Part shown: positions 28,128 through 37,543 of the stretch, piece after piece
How positions within the stretch are numbered: the stretch's first letter is position 1
Layout of the letters: each line of letters opens with the position of its first letter
Assembly: GCF_003957515.1 (NCBI RefSeq)
Contig: NZ_RQXW01000009.1
Coordinates: 62,001 to 126,000, forward strand
Source: Amphritea opalescens
GTDB lineage: Bacteria > Pseudomonadota > Gammaproteobacteria > Pseudomonadales > Balneatricaceae
Length of the DNA: 64,000 nucleotides
Reading direction: 5' to 3'
Made by a program: the position numbers and the translations under genes
The notes under the pieces: model-generated
What the model was told of the DNA's origin: nothing
The model's input: the letters and a program-made list of their open reading frames with translations, nothing else
The model's database searches: none

Positions 28128-29531
28128 TTAAGGCTGTTGTTTTTTTAATCGTTTACTGAGGGCTGGTTGGGATATGCCGAGTAAGCGAGAAGCCAATGAT
28201 TGATTACCTTGAGCGCGTTCCATCGCCGCTTCAACCAGGAGTTCACCGACTTCCTGTAAGGTGGGGAGAGGTTGGTCTGGATTAAACAGGGGTTTAGTGA
28301 GATCCGTATCGGGTTGGGGTATCTCTTGACTCAACACGCGGCGAAATACCTCCATCGACAGCATGCGGGACCGGTGTTGGCTCATCGCATCATAGGCTAG
28401 GGCTCTCAGCTCACGGATATTGCCCGGGAACTCATAGTTAGCCAATAACACGGGTAGCTCTTTGGGGATGGTGGGTTTGTTCTTATTGAGTTCATCGGCG
28501 GCCTCGGTCAGGAAGTACTCCAATAATAGGGCGATATCACCTTTACGCTGTCGCAGCGGGGGAATAGTTACCTGATGGATACGTAGGCGGTAGTAGAGAT
28601 CTTTACGGAACTCGCCGGATTGTTGCTTAGCGTCTAGATTTTGGTGGGTGGCGACAATCACTCGCGCGCGTATTCGTTTTGGCCGGTCGCTTCCCAGTGG
28701 GTAGTATTCCCCCTCTTGTAGCAGACGCAGAAGCTTAACCTGCGACGGTAGGCTGAGATCCCCTATCTCATCGAGAAACAGGGTACCGCCAGCCGCTTGT
28801 TCAATCATCCCAGCCCTTGTGCTATCGGCCCCGGTAAAGGCGCCGCGTTGATGCCCGAATAGAGTGTCGGCAAAAACATTGTCGTCGAGTCCGGCGACAT
28901 TGACACTGACGAGTGCCCCATTACCGTTACTCAGGGTATGAATGGCTCTGGCGATCAGTTCTTTACCCACACCGCTTTCCCCCGTAATCAGCACCGGCTG
29001 ACTACTGGTAGAAATAGATTCGAGGTACTGAAATACCGAACGCATGCCTTTGTCTTGGGTGATAATATCGGCGAATACATCGGGGCGCTCTAAGGTGTCG
29101 GTGAGAAACCGTTGGCGCATCGCCTGACTTTCCTGACGCATCTCCTGTAACTGGATCGCCCGTCGCACCCCCTCAATCAGTCGTCCCTCTTCGGTAGTCT
29201 TAACAAAGTAATCATAGGCGCCAAGGCGGATACACTTTACGGCGGTTTCCAGTTGGTTTAGGCCGCTAATGATAATAACGCCTACTTCAGGGTGTTCTTC
29301 GACGATCTGTTGTAACAAGGTTTCGCCAGACAGATGGGGCATGGTGAGATCAAGCAGTACCAACCCGATCGGTTCGCGGGCGATCATATCCATTACTTGG
29401 CGGCTATCGTCGCAGCGATAGATATTGTTGATCCCTCCGAGGCGTTCGAGGGCGATGCTGAGACTGCGTAAAAAAGAGGCTTCATCATCAACCAGTAATA
29501 CGCCAAAGCTAGGGTAACGATTGTTATTCAT
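28128..29531 (-). CDS. Sigma-54-dependent response regulator (NtrC/DctD type)
   Basis: A 467-residue transcriptional activator. Receiver domain first (VLLVDDEA near residue 12, phospho-Asp in LVLLDLTMPH near 61). The AAA+ domain has Walker A GESGVGKELI, the sigma-54 contact loop GAFTGA and Walker B LFLDEIGDL. A Fis-type helix-turn-helix ends the protein (NQSLASRLLGISQPALSKRL). The start codon overlaps the stop of the upstream kinase gene by 4 bp (ATGA), so the two are co-translated. The aspA promoter just downstream is of the sigma-54 type, making it the probable target. Confidence 0.95.
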   Translation of the reverse strand: MNNNRYPSFGVLLVDDEASFLRSLSIALERLGGINNIYRCDDSRQVMDMIAREPIGLVLLDLTMPHLSGETLLQQIVEEHPEVGVIIISGLNQLETAVKCIRLGAYDYFVKTTEEGRLIEGVRRAIQLQEMRQESQAMRQRFLTDTLERPDVFADIITQDKGMRSVFQYLESISTSSQPVLITGESGVGKELIARAIHTLSNGNGALVSVNVAGLDDNVFADTLFGHQRGAFTGADSTRAGMIEQAAGGTLFLDEIGDLSLPSQVKLLRLLQEGEYYPLGSDRPKRIRARVIVATHQNLDAKQQSGEFRKDLYYRLRIHQVTIPPLRQRKGDIALLLEYFLTEAADELNKNKPTIPKELPVLLANYEFPGNIRELRALAYDAMSQHRSRMLSMEVFRRVLSQEIPQPDTDLTKPLFNPDQPLPTLQEVGELLVEAAMERAQGNQSLASRLLGISQPALSKRLKKQQP

Positions 29532-31240
29532 AGGTAAACGTCTCTTGGAGTTGCGAGTAAGAGCAGGGTAACAAGGGTTCCCTCGTGGGGGGTGGAATCG
29601 TAGACGAGATTGCCGCCATGTTCTTGTACGATACTCGCCGAAACCGATAGGCCAAGCCCCGTGCCGCCCTGTTCCCGTTTAGTGGTGAAGAAGGGGTCAC
29701 TCAGACGGGTGATATTGTCCGCCTCGATGCCGCAACCTTGATCCTGAATAGCTAGACAGAGGGTGTTATCTTTGGCGCGATAAGAGGTGTTGATTGTAAT
29801 ACTCTGATCGGTTGAATCTAACGCCTGACAGGCATTGACGATCAAGTTGATAATCACCTGTTCAATACGTTGTGCATGGCCCTTAAACGGCGGTAAGTGG
29901 GTGCCGTAGGTGACGCTGAAATGATCGGTAGAGCTGCGGATGGTGTTATCCACTAAGCGAATAGCGGTCGCGAGTACCTCATTGAGATCCACCGTTTCGC
30001 TAAGGTCGGCCGGACCTTGACGGGCAAAGTCCCGTAGGTCATCGACAATTCGTCGAATACGCTGGGTGCCCGCTAACATATCATCGAGCATAGGGGGGAT
30101 TTCATCGCGCATGCGACTGTAGTTTAGTCCGCCCATGATGAAATCACCGTTGGTCTGGTAATGGTTTTCGAGAATCTCTTCGGCATCCTGATAAGCTTCT
30201 TTTAACACCGGCAGATTAAGCAATAGTAAGCTGCTAGGGTTGTTGATTTCGTGTGCCACCCCTGACACCAGTATCCCTAAGGATGTCATTTTATCAGCCT
30301 GCAGCAGCTGCTGTTGCTGTAATTTTAATTCTTGGGTACGGCGACTGACCTGTCGGGTTAGCATCCGGTTCCAGATGACGATGCCGCCCAATATCAGTAA
30401 GAGTAACGCCGAAATAATCGCCGCGGCCTGACCAATTTTTTTCCACGGCAACCCGGCGTTTTCCAGTGGGCCTAGCCAACGATCATAGATCGCTTGCTGA
30501 CGTCCGGTGTTTTTCAGGATGGCTAGCCCCTCGCTAAATTGAGAGAGAAGGTCCTCGTTACCCTTCATGACCGAATAACCATAATGTTGTGCGCCGAATG
30601 GTTTGCCAACCGGCACAATATTAGACAGTTCGAGCTCTTGGCCTAGGTAGAGCCCGGGCAGGTTGGCTACCAAGGCGTAATCGTGTTGTCCGGAGGCGAG
30701 TAAACGCAGGGCGGCGGTGTGGGTGTCGACTAGGATTAAGTGGGCTCCGACATTATTTTGTTGTAAATAGTCATGCATGATGCCACCACGTTGAACAATG
30801 ACTTCGTGGCCTTTAAGTTCTGCTAGTTGGTTGACTTTAGGGGTGCCTTTACGAGCAAAAATCGATTGGTGAACGATGGCATGGGGGGGCGAGAAACTAT
30901 ATTTTTTGGCTCTATCGACTGAATAGATAATGCCCTGCATGGTATCGATATCACCCTGTTCAAACCGCTTGCGCATGCTGTCCCAGTCGCCAAGGGTGAT
31001 TTCAATATTGATACCCATGACTTCAGCGATCGCTCGGGTGAGTTCCGTGTTGTAACCGTCCGGTTCACCATCTTCATTGATAAACTCATACGGTGGATAG
31101 TTATAATCGCCACCAATCTGAATGACTCTATTCTCAGTTGAACGGGCTTGAACCGTTATGCTCAGCAACAAAAGCGTTGTTAGGCCAATGAGCCGTAAGG
31201 GGAGCCGATAGAGCAGGGCAGTGATGCGGTTTAGAGTCAT
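29528..31240 (-). CDS. Hybrid periplasmic-binding-domain sensor histidine kinase
   Basis: A 570-residue kinase with a signal/membrane segment (about residues 13-32), a periplasmic family-3 solute-binding domain (about 38-260, starting IQIGGDYNYPPYEFINEDGE), one further membrane segment (about 271-290), then the kinase core: GVAHEINNPSSLLLLN, N box IINLIVNACQAL, G1 DQGCGIEADN, and GGTGLGLSVSASIV. Family-3 binding domains usually take amino acids. With aspA and an acidic amino acid symporter downstream, aspartate or glutamate is the obvious candidate ligand; this is inference. Confidence 0.93.
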   Translation of the reverse strand: MTLNRITALLYRLPLRLIGLTTLLLLSITVQARSTENRVIQIGGDYNYPPYEFINEDGEPDGYNTELTRAIAEVMGINIEITLGDWDSMRKRFEQGDIDTMQGIIYSVDRAKKYSFSPPHAIVHQSIFARKGTPKVNQLAELKGHEVIVQRGGIMHDYLQQNNVGAHLILVDTHTAALRLLASGQHDYALVANLPGLYLGQELELSNIVPVGKPFGAQHYGYSVMKGNEDLLSQFSEGLAILKNTGRQQAIYDRWLGPLENAGLPWKKIGQAAAIISALLLLILGGIVIWNRMLTRQVSRRTQELKLQQQQLLQADKMTSLGILVSGVAHEINNPSSLLLLNLPVLKEAYQDAEEILENHYQTNGDFIMGGLNYSRMRDEIPPMLDDMLAGTQRIRRIVDDLRDFARQGPADLSETVDLNEVLATAIRLVDNTIRSSTDHFSVTYGTHLPPFKGHAQRIEQVIINLIVNACQALDSTDQSITINTSYRAKDNTLCLAIQDQGCGIEADNITRLSDPFFTTKREQGGTGLGLSVSASIVQEHGGNLVYDSTPHEGTLVTLLLLATPRDVYL

Positions 31241-31753
31241 ATAGGCTTGTTTGGCTTCATTTCAGATTAAGTTAAGGGCTTAGCTTAATGAACTATGTGT
31301 GGCGACTAGCGACTAACTAATAGATTTAAATGGCCCACGATTTAAGTATTGCATAGCATAACCTTTATCTAGGATCTCTGGATAGCCACGCTACCTGCCT
31401 ATGATCGTGATTTGGTTGTGGAGATTGACGGGCTTTCAAATAAGCACGAAGAATTAGCCAGACGTCATGTTAGGGGCAAACATAGGATCAGGATCAATAG
31501 TTAATGAATCACTTGCGATTCAAGCATGAGAGTCGCTCGACATGGAAGGGGGAAAGGCATTTAATAATAGTATATCAGCACAGCGGTTATTTAACTGTGC
31601 AGGCAGGGACGGCACAGGGTGCCCGAACTGAGGAATATCTCATTTTAGATAAAACGCTGAAATGAGTCGTCCGGCGCTAGGTGGTTGTCGCTTTAACAAC
31701 ACCACATCTAGCCACCGAGTCATGTCATTACACTTTAAAGATGAGGACATAAA
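31241..31753. other. Intergenic region between the sensor kinase and dps
   Basis: 513 bp with no supported ORF. It holds the divergent promoters of the kinase operon and dps. A partly paired CTAG...CTAG structure (31678-31717) precedes dps and may be a leader hairpin or regulatory dyad. I could not identify an OxyR or Fur site. Confidence 0.35.
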
Positions 31754-32227
31754 ATGACTGATATAGATATTGGTATAAGCAAACAGGATCGCACCGCCAT
31801 TTCAGATGGTTTGAAACGTTTATTGGCCGATTCTTACACCTTGTATCTACAAACACATAATTTTCATTGGAATGTCACGGGCATGCAGTTTCGTGAACTG
31901 CATCTGATGTTTGAAGAGCAGTATACCGAATTGGCGATCGCCGTCGACGATATTGCGGAGCGTATTCGGACACTAGATGTGCCAGCACCGGGGACCTATA
32001 AAGAGTTCGCTAAACTCAGCTCCATTGAAGAGGTCGAGGGTGTGCCTAGCTCTGCTGAGATGGTCGAGTTGCTGACCAAAGGTCACGAGCAGGTCATCAG
32101 AACATCCCGTCAAGTGTTGAAGATTGCGCAAGATGCAGATGACGAATCAACCGCTTCTCTGGTATCCGATCGTATGCGGTTACATGAAAAAACCGCTTGG
32201 ATGTTAAGAGCAACCAAAAAAGCATAA
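31754..32227 (+). CDS. dps: Dps family DNA-binding/ferritin-like protein
   Basis: A 157-residue four-helix ferritin-like protein. The ferroxidase site residues sit in [10 protein letters not shown] (near residue 34) and FEEQYTEL...VDDIAERIR (near 54-73). Dps dodecamers oxidise and store iron and protect DNA from peroxide. The N-terminus is short and not lysine-rich, so DNA binding is uncertain. GAGGA lies 8 bp before the ATG. It is monocistronic with its own terminator. Confidence 0.93.
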   Translation: MTDIDIGISKQDRTAISDGLKRLLADSYTLYLQTHNFHWNVTGMQFRELHLMFEEQYTELAIAVDDIAERIRTLDVPAPGTYKEFAKLSSIEEVEGVPSSAEMVELLTKGHEQVIRTSRQVLKIAQDADDESTASLVSDRMRLHEKTAWMLRATKKA

Positions 32228-32253
32228 GATGCTTTTCAACTGAACATGATGAT

Positions 32254-32279
32254 TCGCAACCCGCTATAGTGGGTTGCGA
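32254..32279 (+). terminator. Terminator hairpin after dps
   Basis: CGCAACCC/GGGTTGCG, an 8-bp stem (9 with the flanking T/A), followed by a T-rich stretch interrupted by A, 27 bp after the dps stop. Confidence 0.65.
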
Positions 32280-32293
32280 TATTGTTATTCTAT

Positions 32294-32314
32294 TTTCCCG
32301 TTTCCCGTTTCCCG
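32294..32314. repeat. Heptanucleotide tandem repeat (TTTCCCG)x3
   Basis: Three perfect TTTCCCG units between dps and the next gene. Function unknown; probably a slippage product. Confidence 0.8.
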
Positions 32315-32433
32315 TTGTTTAGGCGTTAAGCAACGACCCCTCATAAAAGCACTGCAATCCTCATAGCGTTTTGTGTGATACTACCCATATAAACAAACCT
32401 TTAAGCCACTGATAGAAATATTGAGGAAAACGA

Positions 32434-32784
32434 ATGTCGAGCCGAGTGTATGTGTTAGCACAATTTAAGCCGAAAGAGGGTAAGGAAGCCGCGCTGTTTG
32501 AGGTGTTAAAAGCGTTGGAACCGGATGCGTATCGTGAAGAAGGCTGTGTTCAATATCGGGTGACCCGTCAAATCGTTCATCCCAGTGCGACAAACAATGA
32601 ATACACCATCGTATTTAATGAAATTTGGCAAGATGCGGCTGCTTGGTCAGCCCATGGTCGAAGAAAACAGATTCAACAGTTTTTTGAAACCCAGGTTCAA
32701 GCAGACACCGGCTTAGTCGAGGATGCTATTGTTACCGCCTATACCGATGAGAGCGCCGATTTTGATGCGCCGGTTTTTGAGTAA
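32434..32784 (+). CDS. Antibiotic biosynthesis monooxygenase (ABM) family protein
   Basis: A 116-residue single-domain alpha/beta barrel protein. VYVLAQFKPKEGKEAALFEV at the start and EEGCVQYRVTRQ and IVFNEIWQDAAAWSAHGRRK later follow the ABM (YgiN-like) pattern. Such proteins are small cofactor-independent oxygenases or quinol-handling enzymes; the substrate cannot be told. AGGAAAA precedes the ATG. Confidence 0.85.
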   Translation: MSSRVYVLAQFKPKEGKEAALFEVLKALEPDAYREEGCVQYRVTRQIVHPSATNNEYTIVFNEIWQDAAAWSAHGRRKQIQQFFETQVQADTGLVEDAIVTAYTDESADFDAPVFE

Positions 32785-32986
32785 CACTTTCCTGTGATTT
32801 CGCTGAGTAATCCTATCGCCCATCACCCTATGGGTGATGGGGTTCAGGCTGATGACGTGGGATTTTAGCGCTAACATTCGGCAACCATTACGACGCTGGC
32901 GCAAGCTTGCTAAGAGCAAAAGTAATCACACAGTGGTCTATATATTTCTGAACGAAGATGCTGGTGACTTTTGATGTCGGGCCTCT

Positions 32987-34183
32987 ATGATTGAATCACT
33001 TTCCCCTCAGCAAGCGAGAAAATTGGTGCTGTTATCGCAACGGCTACCTCCAACTCGTCAAGGTAATGCTATCGCGGCAACGCTAGCGGCAATCGAACAC
33101 CTTGGTTATATTCAAATCGATACGATCTCAGTGGTGCAGCGCGCCCATCATCATACGTTATGGAATCGTAACCCCCGTTATAACCCTTCACACCTTGAAC
33201 AACTTCTAGCCGAGCAGCAGATCTTTGAGTACTGGTCCCATGCGGCGGCTTATTTGCCGTTACGTGACTTTCGCTTTAGTTTGCCCCGTAAGCAAGCACT
33301 TGCCACGGGTGTACAGAAACACTGGTATGAGCGAGATGAAAAGATGATGGCTTTGGTGCTGCAACGCATTGCGGCTGAAGGGCCTTTAATGGCGAAGGAC
33401 TTCGATTATCCCGGTGAAAAACTGGGTGAATGGAAAACGAAGCCCGCCAAAAGAGCACTAGAATCGCTATTTATGCAGGGTGATTTAATGGTGCCACGGC
33501 GTATTAATTTTCATAAAGTTTATGATCTGACGGAGCGGGTACTGCCCAGTCATATCGATACTCGAATGCCTGATACCGAAGAGTACGCTCGTTTTTTGAT
33601 TAACCGCTATTTACGGGCCAACGGGTTAGCTCAACCGGCTGAGATCGCCTATTTACTGAATGGGGTTAAGCCACTTGTGACGGCAACATTGAAGGAGATG
33701 CTGTCAGCGGGAGAACTGCTGCAGGTGAGTGTTGCCGGTCAATGCTATTACACCTCATCGGCCTCACTGGAATTGCTCAATAAACCGTTAGCTCGCCGTA
33801 AACTAAAGATACTGTCACCCTTTGATAATCTGCTGATTCAGCGGAAACGAATGAAGGCGTTGTTTGGTTTTGATTATCTCATTGAATGTTATCTGCCAGA
33901 GGCTAAGCGTCGCTATGGCTACTTTTCGTTGCCGCTGCTTTGGGATGGAAAGCTCGTTGCGCGTATGGACTGCAAGGTGAATAGGGGTGAATCATTGCTG
34001 CATATTCATCATTTGGTATTGGAGCCATCGGTTTCGAATACGGATGCTCTGTTTTTAGCGCTACGTCAGGAGTTAGCTGCATTTTTGCAATTTAATGGCT
34101 GCCAGAAACTACGTCTCGGTCGTATTAGCCCTGCCAAGTTAAAACCCGCACTGCTGCGGGTGGTTGAGGATTTGACAAGCTAA
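32987..34183 (+). CDS. Winged-helix DNA glycosylase of the YcaQ/AlkX (AlkZ-like) family
   Basis: A 398-residue protein of tandem winged-helix domains. The catalytic Q-phi-D motif is QID at residues 43-45, followed by TISVVQRAHHHTLWNR, as in E. coli YcaQ, which removes alkylated bases and unhooks interstrand crosslinks. Further family patterns are FEYWSHAAAYLPLRDFRFSL and LSPFDNLLIQRKRMKALFGF near the C-terminal half. No self-resistance or biosynthetic cluster is nearby, consistent with a general repair role. Monocistronic. Confidence 0.9.
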   Translation: MIESLSPQQARKLVLLSQRLPPTRQGNAIAATLAAIEHLGYIQIDTISVVQRAHHHTLWNRNPRYNPSHLEQLLAEQQIFEYWSHAAAYLPLRDFRFSLPRKQALATGVQKHWYERDEKMMALVLQRIAAEGPLMAKDFDYPGEKLGEWKTKPAKRALESLFMQGDLMVPRRINFHKVYDLTERVLPSHIDTRMPDTEEYARFLINRYLRANGLAQPAEIAYLLNGVKPLVTATLKEMLSAGELLQVSVAGQCYYTSSASLELLNKPLARRKLKILSPFDNLLIQRKRMKALFGFDYLIECYLPEAKRRYGYFSLPLLWDGKLVARMDCKVNRGESLLHIHHLVLEPSVSNTDALFLALRQELAAFLQFNGCQKLRLGRISPAKLKPALLRVVEDLTS

Positions 34184-34564
34184 GGGCTGCGAGGTTTTGG
34201 TATTGCGAGTGTTAATTGAGGGCATATAAAAGGTTAATTGATATATATCAGAGTGGTACTGTTTCCTTCGCGTAACATTGTGAGCGGATTAAATCCGTTT
34301 TATGCGGGGATAAACCCCTGCAAATATTTAAAAACCATAGTGATAAGGATATCATCAGCTAAGCTGCTCAGGGATTGTAAGGGTATGCTTTATCAAGATG
34401 TTTCATGGATGAAAAAGGTTGAGCCCTATTTCACCCTCCCATAGATACCTCTCTTTTAGTCACCGATTCTGGCGGCAGAAATGTAAGTGTTTATTCAAAA
34501 CATTAGGCTCGTCATTGGCTCTTTGGCCGGTCTAAAAACTCTCATGAGCCACAATGGAGATAAG
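34184..34564. other. Intergenic region, no gene supported
   Basis: 381 bp between the glycosylase and the YbjN-like gene. A 68-codon open frame (34238-34444) has no ribosome-binding site or recognisable protein features. Promoter for the next gene expected here. Confidence 0.4.
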
Positions 34565-35020
34565 ATGAAGTTACGTCGAATGACACTGCTAATCGTTGCT
34601 TGCTTGTTGTTACCGCTACAAGCGTTTGCGGATTCCGCATTATCTAATCGTTTTTCAGATTCTGAATTGGTTCGAATCATGAAAGGTGAAGGTTATGGAG
34701 CCGTTAAGAAAATTGATGATGGTTCTATAAGAGTTAAGATCGATGGACGGACATACATGCTGTTCAACCAGGATGATGGTGATCTTCAGGCTTATTATGG
34801 TATCGGTGGTACCAGCATCTCGTATCGGGATATTAATTCGTGGAATAGAACAAAGCGTCTGTCTCGGGCTTATTTAGATTCAGATCGTGACCCTGTGCTT
34901 GAAGCCGACCTGCTAGCCAACGGTGGCTTAACGGTAGAAAATGTCACTGAATTCTTTAAGGTCTTTGTCGGTTCTGTTGAGCATTTTAGAGAGTTTATCA
35001 TTGAGCATGATGATAGTTAA
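34565..35020 (+). CDS. Secreted YbjN-domain-like protein
   Basis: A 151-residue protein with a clear signal peptide (MKLRRMTLLIVACLLLPLQA, cleavage near AFA-DS). The mature part resembles the YbjN domain: MKGEGYGAVKKIDDGSIRVK followed by YRDINSWNRTKRLSRAYLDS. I start at the ATG at 34565, preceded by GGAGA at 34556-34560; an open frame extends further upstream but would mask the signal peptide. YbjN-like proteins are linked to stress and motility control in enterobacteria, but this secreted form is uncharacterised. Confidence 0.78.
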   Translation: MKLRRMTLLIVACLLLPLQAFADSALSNRFSDSELVRIMKGEGYGAVKKIDDGSIRVKIDGRTYMLFNQDDGDLQAYYGIGGTSISYRDINSWNRTKRLSRAYLDSDRDPVLEADLLANGGLTVENVTEFFKVFVGSVEHFREFIIEHDDS

Positions 35021-35072
35021 TTTAACGGCTATACCGTATTAACAGTTGCGCTGAAAGGTTCTTCTGTTTGAT

Positions 35073-35101
35073 AGGGGCGCTTAAGGGCGCCCCTTTCTTT
35101 T
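35073..35101 (+). terminator. Intrinsic terminator after the YbjN-like gene
   Basis: AGGGGCGC/GCGCCCCT stem of 8 bp with a 6-nt loop, followed by TTCTTTT. Confidence 0.8.
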
Positions 35102-35155
35102 GCCTATCCGTTTCTATACTGTGGCGATAACTGTTTGACTAGTGCAGAGATATTT

Positions 35156-35365
35156 ATGATTCAAGCAATCACCGGTTTCCATAAGGATGAAGAAGATGAC
35201 TGGGTAGCTGAATTACAGTGCGGTCATTTTCAACACGTGAGGCATAAACCCCCCTTTATTAATCGGCCTTGGGTGGTCACAGAAGCGGGGCGCCTTGGGA
35301 AACTTGGCGCCTGCTTGCAGTGTAAGAAGTGTGACCTAGGTGAGCCTAAAGATTCTTTGGCTTAA
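35156..35365 (+). CDS. DUF3565 small protein
   Basis: A 69-residue protein matching DUF3565. It starts MIQAITGFHKDEEDDWVAEL and has the histidine- and cysteine-containing patterns CGHFQHVRHKPPF, NRPWVVTEAGR and CLQCKKCD, which suggest a small metal-binding fold with the C-x2-C pair and upstream Cys-His. No activity is known. The ATG at 35156 is chosen over an upstream TTG because family members begin at this methionine. Confidence 0.85.
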   Translation: MIQAITGFHKDEEDDWVAELQCGHFQHVRHKPPFINRPWVVTEAGRLGKLGACLQCKKCDLGEPKDSLA

Positions 35366-35608
35366 ACCTGTCTGTATTTTCCTCCGTCACCAGATGGGTG
35401 TTTGTCAAAAGGGGGTGTTGCAGAGTATCTTCGACTTGTCTGCTGATGATTTGAGCCTTAATGATTAGCCTAGCGATGATGGTATCCCGTAAGATTGTCG
35501 TGCAAATGAATCTGGCAGGTGTTCGGCCTCTTTCAACGGGCCTGCTGCCATAGCGGCCGAGTGTTAGGGGCTCTTTTCTGATCAATAGGGTTTAAACATG
35601 GAGTTAGT

Positions 35609-36205
35609 ATGCTTAAGGTAAAACCTGAATCCCCTGATTTTAATATTAAGCATGAGACGCATGTCGAGGTGCTATTAAAGTTCTTGTTGTTGGCTTTTAT
35701 TCTGGTGGCCTACTTTCTGTACATGAGCTGGAAGTATGATGCCTCGACGGGTTTTGCGGTGGCATTGTTAAGCTGGACCTTCTTTGTGCTCTGCACGCCG
35801 GTGGCCGATGGCGGATTTATTCTCGCTTTTCCCATTCGCTTATTATTCGGTATTAAGATGTCCATCACACAGGTGGTGCTATGGTTTGTCGCATTAGGGA
35901 TTAATATCTTTATGCTGCTGTCCGGTTCAGATGCCTACGATCTGACCTATCTAACACAGTTGTTAAAACATATTTTGACAGTGCCTTATCCTTACTGGTG
36001 CATCTTGATGTTGAGTGCTGCAGGGACACTGTTATCGATCTATTTTGGGGATGAGATGATGGATGTGACGGCACATAAAAATCGAGCGTTACACCACCGT
36101 CATGGCATGAAGTATCGGGCCTTAATTGTGGCGGGCTTCGGTGTGCTGACGATAACGTCCTATTACTTTTTACTCAAAAGCTTGAATGTTCAGCTACCGG
36201 GATAG
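35609..36205 (+). CDS. Integral membrane protein of unknown function
   Basis: A 198-residue protein with five likely membrane helices (around residues 22-42, 47-68, 85-107, 125-147 and 170-191) and a His-rich cytoplasmic or periplasmic loop, HKNRALHHRHGMKYR, before the last helix. GGAG precedes the ATG. I do not recognise the family with confidence. It lies between the DUF3565 gene and a diguanylate cyclase with gaps over 150 bp on both sides. Confidence 0.75.
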   Translation: MLKVKPESPDFNIKHETHVEVLLKFLLLAFILVAYFLYMSWKYDASTGFAVALLSWTFFVLCTPVADGGFILAFPIRLLFGIKMSITQVVLWFVALGINIFMLLSGSDAYDLTYLTQLLKHILTVPYPYWCILMLSAAGTLLSIYFGDEMMDVTAHKNRALHHRHGMKYRALIVAGFGVLTITSYYFLLKSLNVQLPG

Positions 36206-36327
36206 ATTCTGTGTTATTTTTTAAAAAAGGTTAAAGGCGGTCACGGTACGCCGGTAGGTATGACGGTTAGTTTTCGGTAGACGTTATTTTAGCCATCGTT
36301 ATGGTGTGGTTATTTTGAAGGTGTTAC

Positions 36328-36414
36328 TTGGGTAGTGCTGAAGGCAGTATTTTTGTGGTGATGACTATGGCTGCTTTCGCCGTTGAGGAAGAGGCTTATG
36401 GAAAATTCGTATGA
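36328..36414 (+). pseudogene. Degraded 5' fragment of a DMT transporter gene
   Basis: A 28-codon frame starting at TTG (36328), with GAAGG upstream, reads LGSAEGSIFVVMTMAAFAVE and then diverges to a stop. This is close to the first 20 residues of the DMT transporter at 37544 (LDNARGSIFMVIAMAAFAVE). By hand count about 48 of 59 nucleotides agree between 36331-36389 and 37547-37605. The fragment ends 17 bp inside the diguanylate cyclase gene, whose ribosome-binding site lies within it. It is either a remnant of a duplicated transporter gene or now a translated leader peptide. Confidence 0.7.
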
Positions 36415-37336
36415 AGCTTTAAGTCTAATCCTAGATTCGATCACAGAACACATCGTGGTGATCGATGGTAACGGCATTATTCAATATACCAATAAAAGCT
36501 GGTCTGAGTTTGGTGATAGTAACGCCTGTGCTATTAGCGATGACTGGCGTGGAGTGAACTACATCGAAGAGTGCGATAAAGCGTCCGTTATGGGGGATGA
36601 TTTTGGCATTCAGGCGAAAAAGGGTATTTTAAGCGTTATCAGTAAAGAAGCGCCGTTCTTTTATTTTGAATATCCCTGTCATAGCATCGATGAGAAACGC
36701 TGGTTCACAATGCGTGTTACGGCGTTAAAAATGTCCAATAGGGACTACTTCGTTATTTCCCATCAAAATATTACCGAAAGGAAGTTAGCTGAAGAGGAAG
36801 TGCGTAACCTTGCGCGGCTTGATGGACTGACTGATATACCTAATCGCCGTACTTTTGATGAGTTTTTGCATAATGAATGGCGCCGCTGCTTGCGACTTAA
36901 TAAACCTATCTGTCTAGCGATTGTCGATTTAGATCATTTCAAATTACTCAATGATCACTATGGACACCAGATTGGCGATGAGTGTTTAATTAAGATTGGC
37001 AAACTGCTTAAAAAGTTTGCCTGCCGTCCCGGTGATATCTGTGCTCGCTATGGCGGCGAAGAGTTCGCTTTGATCTGGGCTGATACGCCTTTAGAGCAGG
37101 CTGAACGGTTATCAAATGAACTGTTGGCAAAAATAGTTGCATTGGGTATCCCCAACGAGAGATCGCCCACCGATGATTATCTGACGGCCAGTATTGGACT
37201 GGCAATGAGTGTCCCCGAGAAAGACAGTAATGAGCGTGAGCTTATTAGTTTGGCCGATAGCATGCTTTATCGAGCGAAAGAGAGCGGGAGAAATAAAGTT
37301 GAACTGTTTAGCCATCCTGAAGCGCTGCAACGTTAG
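36398..37336 (+). CDS. PAS-GGDEF diguanylate cyclase
   Basis: A 312-residue cytoplasmic protein. The N-terminal ~130 residues form a PAS domain (LDSITEHIVVIDGNGIIQYT...HQNITERKLAEEE). The GGDEF domain follows, with active site GGEEF and RPGD as I-site five residues before it, so it should make cyclic-di-GMP with product inhibition. I use the ATG at 36398, with GAGGAAGAGG directly upstream; an in-frame TTG at 36383 is less likely. The ribosome-binding site lies in sequence derived from a duplicated transporter gene. Confidence 0.9.
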   Translation: MENSYEALSLILDSITEHIVVIDGNGIIQYTNKSWSEFGDSNACAISDDWRGVNYIEECDKASVMGDDFGIQAKKGILSVISKEAPFFYFEYPCHSIDEKRWFTMRVTALKMSNRDYFVISHQNITERKLAEEEVRNLARLDGLTDIPNRRTFDEFLHNEWRRCLRLNKPICLAIVDLDHFKLLNDHYGHQIGDECLIKIGKLLKKFACRPGDICARYGGEEFALIWADTPLEQAERLSNELLAKIVALGIPNERSPTDDYLTASIGLAMSVPEKDSNERELISLADSMLYRAKESGRNKVELFSHPEALQR

Positions 37337-37543
37337 TATCAACCCCGTCTTCATTTTGCTACTGGTCAACGGGCAGCTCAAAGGGTGTTCGTTAACGATT
37401 GGGTAGAGCATGTTACCCCTATCAGCCGGCTTCGCCGTCACTGTATATCAATATTAGTTTTAGGTTTTGTTGCTGAAGAGCATATCGATTTAAACGAGTT
37501 TAATACGCATCAATAGCGATGAAGTATCGAAAGGAGAAGTTGT

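Noticed and set aside
34238-34444. 68-codon open frame between the glycosylase and YbjN-like genes
   Set aside because: No ribosome-binding site, mixed composition and no protein features; treated as non-coding.
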